DNA of 64,000 nt, from positions 15,055,464-15,119,463 of the forward strand of contig CM068548.1 of NCBI GenBank assembly GCA_035048495.1. The letters run 5' to 3'. This DNA is from Euptelea pleiosperma. Taxonomy: Eukaryota; Streptophyta; Magnoliopsida; Ranunculales; Eupteleaceae. This document shows positions 56,586-64,000 of this stretch, in pieces. The notes beneath the pieces were generated by a model, which was not told where the DNA came from, made no database searches, and saw only the letters and a list, made by a program, of their open reading frames with translations. Each line of letters begins with the position of its first letter. Within the stretch, counting starts at the first letter, position 1. Position numbers and translations under genes: made by a program.

Positions 56586-56810
56586 ACCAAGCTTATAAAC
56601 AAGGGGCATTTCAAGAGGAATTCCTTCCACTGGATCTGTTCGCATTTCGGTTGGAGTAACAGCAATGTATCACGGAATGGTTATAGGTCCTTGACTGATC
56701 CAAATCCACAAAAATAAGTTTCCGACCCTGTTTAACTGCCCAGCTATAAAGCATCCTTGACAAGGTACTCTTTCCAAAATCTGTAGGTCCTACAACAATC
56801 ACCTTGGGGC
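56586..56810 (-). pseudogene. CLP1: CLP1 (polyribonucleotide 5'-hydroxyl-kinase) exon fragment
   Basis: After a TTTTAG acceptor the minus strand encodes PKVIVVGPTDFGKSTLSRML, then SWAVKQGRKLIFVDLD, the Walker A region of plant CLP1/CLPS3, the RNA 5'-kinase of the pre-mRNA 3'-end cleavage and tRNA-splicing machinery. Phe replaces the expected Ser before GKST. After FVDLD a short deletion shifts the frame, and a TGA appears where IPGCIAATP would be expected. The later stretch EGIPLEMPLVY is recognisable in another frame. No other CLP1 exons were found nearby, so it is a broken fragment (retained or captured). Confidence 0.75.
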
Positions 56811-58255
56811 CTAAAACAACTATTAAGTATCATAACTTAAGATTCACAGCAAAACCATGCACGTGGATATTTATTACTGTAGTTCCAGCCTTCTGAACCA
56901 AAACCAAGTTGGCTTTGAGCTATGAATTCTTTGTCCCAAAAACAGGATTTGTTGCCAAAAAAATGCAATCAACTATACATTAAGCTCAAATTTCTAATTG
57001 AGTAAGTTGCCTCGAAAAGTATCTAAATATTCCATACATTAAGCTCAAGAATACTCTCCGAACATGCACTTTCTATATCAAACTTTACATTTTCTTATAT
57101 CACAAACTCGAATGTTAAAACTAATGATAATTAGAAAAAAAAATCAATCAATTGAACTTCATGAGCAAGTTAGAGCTTTACCAACAAAGTGTTAATTCTT
57201 TCTCAAACAGCCCAAAGAGCAACATAAAATTTTAACAACTGACCCCAAGTTCTGTTAATGACGGAGCCAAACATGTGAAAAATCACCTTGCAGTCCAAGA
57301 GAATTCTTTACAACCATCTTTCCAAGTTCCAGAGAACAATGTTGTGTACACTAAATTTGTATGTTTAGTCTTCATCTGGCAGTTTCAGCATTAAATGTAT
57401 AAGGAACAACACCACAAAAACTTTTTTCAAACAAGCCCCTCAAACTGGATATAAGCCTTGTAGATTTAAGAAAATAGTTGGGGCTGATTAAACATATAGT
57501 CTGAGAGCAAGTAGTCTATATTGGATCCAACCCATCTGGTTGAGCTAAGGAAAATGAATCATTTCTTAACCCTGTCTGCAACCATTTCTCCATCCTCATC
57601 AACAATTTCATTCCTCGTCACCTTAATCCTCCGCACCCCTGCAACCCATCTCAAAAAGAAAGAGGAAGACGAATTTCCTCAAAACTCCAACAAAGATACA
57701 TGAAATTTGCATCGATTAATGAAAATAAAATGAACAAAACAGACCCACAAGCTCTAGAAAAAAAATAACAATTTTCTGATAAAAACTCTGAAAGTGCTAT
57801 ATATATGATCATTTTATTGGTTTGATATTCTACATAGTAGATCTGGGTGGGATCCCTGTCAACTGGTGATTCTAGCCGTTGCATATGCACCAAGAGTACT
57901 GGATGCCATTGATTCAATCCTTAATATAGATTTCCTCTACTATGAATATTGAACTTGTGTATTTCATATCTTTCTGTGTAACTATCCAAACTGTAGTATA
58001 GATTTCTTCTATAATGACTATTTTGTTTATTTCAAATTTATATAACCATCCAGATTGTCTTACCAAAATTTCAAGCATGATTGCAGAAGAGGTTACATCA
58101 GCATTGCGAGCTCTAATAACAGATAAGAACAGCAGCACCATTTTGAAAGCAATAGAAATGTCTTCCGCAAAAAAAAGGTCGGTCCTAGAGATGAAAGACA
58201 GATCATCATTTTGAAAGAGCAACAATATATTCAGTAGAATGTATAAATAGGTTTA
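56811..58255. other. Unassigned region
   Basis: Largely AT-rich. A minus-strand stretch at about 57560-57640, preceded by GGGTTGCAG, could encode VRRIKVTRNEIVDEDGEMVA and reaches a stop, which looks exon-like but is not recognised. Nothing else is convincing. Confidence 0.3.
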
Positions 58256-58381
58256 CTATATTGGGAATGGATTCAATGGAAGCCGATCAGATACTATTTT
58301 AGAACTGTGATCAGATATACGCTTTTCCGCTTTCGAAGTGGAGCTAGCAAGAGATTCTAATAAGAACTTCAACTTATCAAT
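58256..58381 (-). other. Last-exon-like segment, unknown protein
   Basis: After TATTTTGCAG (acceptor consensus) the minus strand reads IDKLKFLLESLASSTSKAEK, then RISDHSSKIVSDRLPLNPFP, I and a stop: 41 codons with charged, coiled-coil-like composition. It resembles a terminal exon; I could not find earlier exons or name the family. Confidence 0.35.
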
Positions 58382-60974
58382 CTGCAAAATAACTAAGCAG
58401 AAGAAATTAATAATCAAAATGTAAAAAACTGTTTATCAAAAATCAAAAATTAAATAACTCTAATGATACAATAGCATGTCAATTGGATTCTGTAGATTGA
58501 AACTTTAGGCTACATATTTAAGAAGTTACTTCGTAACCCTGGTACAAAAAAAGAACAAAGTCGCAGGACCAAGGACCAAGGACCTAGAAAGAAACCCATC
58601 GTGACAAGATCAGAGTGTGTCCATATCTTTCACAAGGTCCAGAAATTTCTGGCTGTAGAAAGCAACTCCATGGACATCATTCAACTGGTAGGCTTCTATG
58701 ACCTTTATGAACACTTGGTTTGCATATTTTGCAAAGCTTGCCGTGTGGGATCAACAAGGTTGTATCTGAGGAGACAAAGGAAATAGCATGTCGATGAAAT
58801 TCAGTGTTATCCACAAAATGCCTGATAAACTGTAATAAGTGGATATATTACAAGCCTACTAACAACCAGAAATACCTTAAGTTGGAACTAAAGAGGTTCT
58901 TTATGAACTTCTAATATATAGATACCCTGACAATCAAAGATGACAAAGTCAACATGGTGTTGTGTCCAACATATGAACTTGGGAAGTATGAAATATAAAA
59001 GGTTCCTCATGCTTTGGCTGTCCATAGTCAATGTACAGTGTTGTATAAAGAGACCAGATCATTCTCACATTTACGTTGAGCTCAAATGATACCATAGTAA
59101 CCTCCCTATGTGTGGAGCATTCGGTAGCAGAGTAACCAAATCTAAGATACATCATGCAAACAAGATAAAACATTGACATATTCTCAACAATTATATATGT
59201 TGAAACATTGGTAGTACACAACCACACGATTTAAGCAATAAAACAAACGGAGGACATTGTACAAGTCTTTTCACATGACTCTTAATTATCAAGGCCAATT
59301 ATTGAAAGAGTTCACCTCAAGCCATCACAAATACCACACAACCAGTAATGTCTCAAGTACAATGCATTCAAATTGATATCATTACTTACACTTTAATTAC
59401 TCGTCACATGATAAAGCAACCTAAAATACATTGACAAAGTTCACACAAGGAGTATCTGTGGTGTCCAGTACAGAACCACCCCAGTATTGTGATTCTGTTT
59501 TTCCAGAGTCCCCTGATAAAAACAATTTATAGAATATTCATTCAGCGGTATAATAGACACTTCGCGTTAGACTCGGGAGTAAAACAAATTTGGCTTCTAG
59601 CACCACCAAAACATACAATGATCAGATAAGGAAAACAGTCCACAGATTATAGAAAGGAAGATCTCATAACAAGTGAGTCTTAATAGCAGAGGAACAAAGC
59701 ACAAGACTAGATCTATATATACCTAACTCACCTCCCATCATAGCTCCCCATAGATAAAAGAATCTGAGAGTTTGAACAATCATTAGCAAAATTCCCCAAA
59801 TGATTGCAATTTCTTGAAGAAGAAACTATTCGACAGGAATATGATGAACCAGCCCTCAATACATTTAAAACTTTTTCTTAAAAAAAATAGCTTAAATTAT
59901 GATAGAAAGGAATATGATGAACCAGCCCTCAATATGGCATTCAATCATGATGGCTGCATCCATAACTATAATGTAGGACAGGAAAATGAGAGAATTTGTT
60001 GAATAGGCAGAAAGGAACCATAACCAGAGTTATGTACCTTCAAGTTATAACATAACAGAGTTCTCCCTCTTGAGCTGCTCTTATAGATTGTTAGTGGACC
60101 AGCTCATTCCAATGGAATTTAGGTGCTAACAACTCCAGGCTTGAGCTTCTCTTATAGGCCCAGCACGCCAGGCTTGTGCTTTTGTTGGGGCCCTTAAATA
60201 GTGGATGTTGCCTTGGCCTTTGACAAACTAGGCAGCCCTACAATCAAGGGGCTGTTTTGAAAATGTTATTATGTACTTAATAACAAAGTTTTAAGTGGTC
60301 TTTGAGCTGTCTATATGTTTAGAAAAGTATCAAAGTGAGAATATTAGGTTCAAAGTCTTACAAATGCAAAGTTCCAAGTGATGAAGCTTCACATACGTTC
60401 AATTGTGAGGAAGCTTGACATAAAAGACCAGACAAATTCCAAGTTATGTACGTAATATGTGTGGGTCACATTAGTAAGGCTTAAACTAAGTTTGAACTTT
60501 GTATCTTTGGACTGAAGAAAATCAATCTTCTATCGCCCAGTTCAGTAAACTAGCTCTTTTCCCTGGTACAAGTGGTCAACTGTGCTTGAATCCTCCAAAT
60601 CCTTCCTGTTTACCCACGTTGAGAAACATGAAATGGGTGGTCATGAGATCCATGATATTCATGGCTCAGCCATAACTAAAATTTTCAAAAATATTATAAA
60701 CACATAAGAAAGAAAACAAAATAGAAAAACAACAAAAACAGATCAGATTTGCGTAGTTGTGGGTGGTATTTGAAATTCAGATACCTCACTCTCTCTCACA
60801 CACACTTTTAAATGGGTTATTGATGAAGCAGGGTTTTGTTCATCCATAGATTTTCTAGCATATAAGCTATAATAACTTGATGAAACTCGTATTAAAGACA
60901 AGAACCATTAACAAAGTAGAGAACTGAAGAGATCATTTCTACAAATAATATGTTAAAATTATCCAAGAACAGCA
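58382..60974. other. Intergenic region downstream of TyrRS
   Basis: No gene recognised. A 27-bp direct repeat (AGGAATATGATGAACCAGCC...) occurs at 59835-59861 and 59908-59934. The 3' UTR of TyrRS presumably occupies part of 60700-60974. Confidence 0.4.
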
Positions 60975-62576
60975 TTAAGATATCCTTACAACCATCTTAT
61001 TCTTCTTCCCAGCAGATAATAAGAGCACTTTCCCATCAACAATGTCTTCCGCCTCAATCGTCTTCACCTCACTATCAACTCTGCTGTTGTTTAAGTAAAA
61101 CCCTCCTTGCTTTACCAGACGGCGGGCAGCCGACTTACTCTCAAGCAAACCAGCAGAAACTGAAAGATCGACGAGAGAAGCATTCAAGACCTGATCATAA
61201 GCCAAAGAACATGATGGAACATCCTCGGCAATCCCCTCAATGGTCTTCCAATCCAATCGTGTCTCAGCTCCGGGCTTCAATGCTTCAGTCGCCTTCAAAG
61301 CCTCAGACAGACCCTCTTCACCATGGACGAAACGGGTCACTTCTTCAGCGAGCTTCCTCTGAGCCGAATTCGGCACATATCCAGGCTTCTTCATCCCCTC
61401 TTCCAACTCCCTGATCTCCTCCATGCTCAAGAAAGTAAGAATCTTGAGAAATCTCACCACATCCACGTCCGGGACAGAGAAGAAATACTGATAAAACCTA
61501 TACGGCGATAACATTGAGGGGGACAACCAGATTGCACCATCCTCAGATTTCCCAAACTTGGTTCCATCGCTCTTCAACAGAAGAGGAAACGTCAAGCCAT
61601 AAGCTCCTTCTACCTGAAGAATTTTCCGAATAAGTTCAGTCCCAGCCGTTATATTTCCCCACTGATCACTTCCCCCTATTTGAACATTAACACCCTCATT
61701 CTCAAACAGATACGAAAAATCATAACCTTGCAATAACTGGTATGTGAACTCTGTATAGCTCATTCCTTGTTCTGATTCCAACCTCTTCTTCACACTCTCC
61801 TTCGCTATCATTGTACCAACCCTCGCAAATCGACCCACTTTTCTCAAAAAATCCAACAACCTTATATCCTTCCACCAATCAAAATTATTCAAAATTACAA
61901 AAGAATCACCAACACCCACATCGGAAATCGGGTTTTTTTCAGAACCCACATTTGAAATGGGGTTTTTTTCAGATCCCACAATCAAATTTCTGGTCTTATC
62001 CCATCTACCTAAAATTTCACTAATTGTATTCACAATCCCAACTGTGTTCTTCTCTACTGTTTCAACATCTAGTTCAGGCCTTTCTAAGTTTTTCCCAGAT
62101 GGGTCTCCAATTCTAGCGGTTGCACCGCCGATCAAAGCGACAGCTTTGTGACCACATCGCTGAAACCACGATAATACAATGATCCCAAGTAAGTTTCCCA
62201 AGTGTAAACTTTCGGCTGTTGGATCAAAACCACAGTAAACCTTCAAAGGACTGAGATTAGGTTTCGAACAAGCAGACCTGAGATTCTCGCTGGTGATCGA
62301 TTCAAGGAGTCCTCTTTCTTCGAGAATTTCAACAACATTGGATTTGCGAACAAAACCCATATCTTGATGTTGCGTCTCCAGGGTTTGTTGTGCGGATTGA
62401 ATGCTTCGGATAGAAGAGAAAATGGTGGGTCTTCTAGTGGTTTCGCGAGAGCAGAAACTGATGTTACAGAGACGGAGAAAGGTGGGTGTTTGGGGGCTTA
62501 TGGGGAAGAAGAAGAGTTTCTTGTTGTTGTTGCAAAGGAAGGTCCTCGAAGCAGCCATGGCTGCCATAGTAGCCAT
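60975..62576 (-). CDS. Tyrosine--tRNA ligase, chloroplast/mitochondrial (bacterial type)
   Basis: Charges tRNA-Tyr in organelles. Single exon, 533 residues from the ATG at 62576. Upstream in-frame ATG at 62657 would add 27 residues, but that stretch is a tRNA-like repeat, so I prefer MATMAAMAASRTF, which begins a plausible Ser/Arg-rich dual transit peptide (1-70). Class I signature HLGN (125-128) within DPTAESLHLGNLLG; tyrosine and tRNA pocket YQLLQGYDFSYL (279-290) and QIGGSDQWGN (299-308); KFGKS (340-344), the KMSKS-loop form of bacterial TyrRS; C-terminal S4-like RNA-binding domain (LLESKSAARRLVKQGGF). Similar in type to Arabidopsis EMB2768. A 30-bp tandem duplication adds VGSEKNPIS twice (200-219). 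Divergent from CPN20. Confidence 0.95.
   Translation of the reverse strand: MATMAAMAASRTFLCNNNKKLFFFPISPQTPTFLRLCNISFCSRETTRRPTIFSSIRSIQSAQQTLETQHQDMGFVRKSNVVEILEERGLLESITSENLRSACSKPNLSPLKVYCGFDPTAESLHLGNLLGIIVLSWFQRCGHKAVALIGGATARIGDPSGKNLERPELDVETVEKNTVGIVNTISEILGRWDKTRNLIVGSEKNPISNVGSEKNPISDVGVGDSFVILNNFDWWKDIRLLDFLRKVGRFARVGTMIAKESVKKRLESEQGMSYTEFTYQLLQGYDFSYLFENEGVNVQIGGSDQWGNITAGTELIRKILQVEGAYGLTFPLLLKSDGTKFGKSEDGAIWLSPSMLSPYRFYQYFFSVPDVDVVRFLKILTFLSMEEIRELEEGMKKPGYVPNSAQRKLAEEVTRFVHGEEGLSEALKATEALKPGAETRLDWKTIEGIAEDVPSCSLAYDQVLNASLVDLSVSAGLLESKSAARRLVKQGGFYLNNSRVDSEVKTIEAEDIVDGKVLLLSAGKKNKMVVRIS
61920..61979 (-). repeat. In-frame 30-bp tandem duplication inside TyrRS
   Basis: Two adjacent 30-bp units encode VGSEKNPISN and VGSEKNPISD. 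They lie in a surface-loop-like stretch before the DSFVILNNFDWW segment, so activity is probably kept. Confidence 0.8.
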
Positions 62577-62599
62577 GGATGCGTTGGATATCAGTATTA

Positions 62600-62672
62600 G
62601 ATATTCTGTGTCGTAACCGTGCTCCGTGAGCTCGCGGGTTGAACGCTGCTTACCCACCGAAAGAGGAAGATT
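62600..62672. repeat. tRNA-like repeat, copy 1 (upstream of TyrRS)
   Basis: About 73 bp (GATATTCTGTGTCGTAACCG... CCCACCGAAAGAGGAAGAT) nearly equal to 63929-64000. It has a damaged box B (GGGTTGAACGC) and no box A, so it is the decayed 3' part of a tRNA-derived repeat. Confidence 0.6.
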
Positions 62673-62689
62673 TTAAGACTAGCGAGGAC

Positions 62690-62911
62690 CCTAGAAATCA
62701 CTAATCAGGATCATGAAGACTAACGGTCAAAATCAACCCATAAAAATGACTCCAATCCAACCATTAGAAATCGCTAAGCAGGTTGAGTTTTGGTTTGTAC
62801 TTTGTACTTTGTAGGTCCATCTAGGGATTGGCCAAACATCCATACGGTCAGTGTCCTCTAAAAATATGCCACGTGACTCATATTATGGGCAGTCACTGAC
62901 CGCGGCCAAGT
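62690..62911. mobile_element. MULE-like MITE, right portion
   Basis: Has CTAGGGATTGGCCAAACATC, CATACGGTCAGTGTCCTCTA and GCCACGTGACTCATATTATG, the right arm of the palindromic family; the left arm is truncated. TACTTTG is doubled at 62799-62812. Confidence 0.65.
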
Positions 62912-63205
62912 TTTATTGTTACTTACCGCTTCCCCCTGGGCCCATTGACGGTATGGATGTTTAGCCCAACCCTTGGTGGATATAAAAACCAAAAATCACC
63001 TGATTGGTAATCTCTAGCCATTAGATTTTAAGTACTTTTTAAGGTATGATTCTAACCGTTGGATTAAACCATACATTTTTTTAGTACTAACCAACGGATA
63101 AAAAGATCAAACAAGCTGATTTTTGGTATGAATGTCTCTACCAAGGGGTGAGCTAAACATCCATACGGTCAGTGGGCCCAGATGGCAGCGGCGACTAACA
63201 AAAAT
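62912..63205. mobile_element. Family-3 MITE, intact copy
   Basis: Ends TTTATTGTTACTTACCGC and GCGGCGACTAACAAAAAT; inner arms GGTATGGATGTTTAGC and GCTAAACATCCATACGG. It separates TyrRS from CPN20. Confidence 0.75.
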
Positions 63206-63583
63206 ACGCTCTAGCTTAGGAATTCTGAAATGAGGACGAATTTTCTGGACGACTTGGCCATTACAGAAGTCTGGACTCTGGACTGAGCGCCAAATATAAT
63301 CAGCAACTCTGGATAATTATACAACATTGTAAGTTGCAAGAGCCTCTTATCCATAAAACCCTTGTTATTTGGACACTTGTCTAGGTTTATCCTCTGCTTT
63401 ATTCCTCAAAGCATCCCAAAAACAAGGTCAAATTACAGATTTCCCCAAAAAAAAATTGTCATTTCTCTTTTTCAAAGGCTCTTCTCTCTTCAATTTATTC
63501 GCATCTTTCCCAAAAAGCTGAAATTTTTGTTTTAGTTTCTCTGATACTTTTGAGCTTTTTTATTTGAAGTCCATTAGAAATCT
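63206..63583 (+). promoter_or_regulatory. Promoter/5' UTR region of CPN20
   Basis: Lies between a MITE and the CPN20 start codon. The T/C-rich stretch 63440-63560 looks like a plant 5' UTR. No certain TATA box; GGATAATTATACAAC near 63311 is only suggestive. Confidence 0.4.
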
Positions 63584-63757
63584 ATGGCGACAATACAGTG
63601 CACTGGTTCATCTATTGGGACCAGAAGCTTGCCCCCATTTGAAGGCCTTCGCTCATCAACGGTCAGGAATTCTTCACTCACACCATCCAGCGTAGTGCCC
63701 AGCCAGAGGATGTTCCGAGGACTCGTTGTGAAAGCAGCCACTGTTGTTGCGCCAAAG
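63584..63757 (+). CDS. CPN20: 20/21-kDa chloroplast co-chaperonin (CPN20), exon 1, partial
   Basis: First exon (58 codons) of the tandem-GroES co-chaperonin that caps the plastid Cpn60 complex. It encodes the transit peptide, MATIQCTGSSIGTRSLPPFE through RMFRGLVVKAATVVAPK; in known CPN20 proteins this FRxLVVKAAxVVAPK stretch directly precedes the first Cpn10 domain (YTSIKPLGDRV). The exon ends AAG|GTATTA, an acceptable donor, and the open frame beyond it is intronic. Remaining exons lie to the right of the window. Confidence 0.9.
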
Positions 63758-64000
63758 GTATTATCTTTAAGAACATTTTTTTAGCAATTGAATCTTATTT
63801 TGGCGCAAACATGATGATCCAAACAGACCCTTAATCTTGTCTTTTGATAAAAAAATCTGAATCCTGTAGTTCATACTGTATTAATTGATCTAAGGTTAGC
63901 GAGGGTTCGAGTGTGTAGCTCAGTCTTGATATTCTGTGTCGTAATCGTGATCCGCGAGCTCGCGGGTTCGAACCCCGCTTATCCACCAAAAGAGGAAGAT
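63758..64000 (+). other. CPN20 intron 1 (partial) with tRNA-like repeat
   Basis: Starts GTATTATC. No further exon before the window end. The last ~95 bp are the tRNA-like repeat. Confidence 0.7.
63909..63990 (+). repeat. tRNA-like repeat, copy 2 (in CPN20 intron)
   Basis: Box A-like TAGCTCAGTCTT (63916-63927) and a perfect box B GGTTCGAACCC (63965-63975) at tRNA-like spacing, with a pairing T-arm GCGGG/CCCGC and a CCA-like end. The acceptor arm (GAGTGTG against TTATCCA) does not pair and the anticodon loop is unclear, so a tRNA-derived repeat (SINE head) or tRNA relic is likelier than a working tRNA. Confidence 0.5.

Noticed and set aside
60950..61414. Plus-strand 154-codon frame overlapping TyrRS
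   Set aside because: Antisense shadow of the S4-domain coding region.
62577..62657. Extra 27 N-terminal codons of TyrRS
   Set aside because: Encoded by a tRNA-like repeat shared with 63.9 kb; the downstream ATG begins a better transit peptide.
63758..63783. Extension of the CPN20 frame beyond AAG
   Set aside because: The residues after VVAPK do not match the family (expected YTSIKPLGD), and a GT donor lies exactly there.

Overview
This is nuclear DNA of a flowering plant. Four things point that way: coiled-coil NB-ARC LRR (CNL) immune-receptor genes, an intronless organelle-targeted tyrosyl-tRNA synthetase, the first exon of the plastid co-chaperonin CPN20, and dense small transposons (MULE-like and hAT-like MITEs, Helitron-like and LINE remnants, CACTA-like and Copia-LTR-like pieces). 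I could not fix the species.

Region 1 (1-55 kb) is a head-to-tail CNL cluster. Every recognisable copy is on the minus strand. Two copies have an intact reading frame with the normal C-terminus (38023-40791 and 51443-54214). One is intact but reads past the usual stop (8191-11238). One is broken by a single-base deletion (21785-24546). At least seven shorter relics exist (1-126, 2491-3300, about 6093-6160, 15936-16115, 19925-20455, 35240-36105, 48852-49085). Each unit has a shared 3' flank, which includes a conserved 61-62 bp exon-like block, and a shared 5' flank. The units are therefore segmental duplicates. The paralogues share blocks of near-identical sequence in different combinations, as expected from gene conversion or unequal exchange.

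Between the CNL units lie other repeats: a degenerate gene with an Ala/Pro-rich N-terminus (6281-7204), palindromic MITEs (several with 8-9 bp target duplications, one with an empty site preserved in a paralogous segment), a 1.77-kb terminal-inverted-repeat element, tandem Helitron-like units, a 25S rRNA fragment and LINE 3' ends.

Region 2 (55.2-60.9 kb) is gene-poor. It holds a broken CLP1 (RNA 5'-kinase) exon and a last-exon-like segment.

Region 3 (60.9-64 kb) is single-copy housekeeping DNA. TyrRS (minus) and CPN20 (plus, running off the window) are divergently arranged across about 1 kb that holds two MITEs and a tRNA-like repeat. A second copy of the tRNA-like repeat lies in CPN20 intron 1.

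No unprecedented system is evident. The most interesting material is the mosaic CNL cluster, the conserved 3' exon candidates and the well-resolved transposon insertions.
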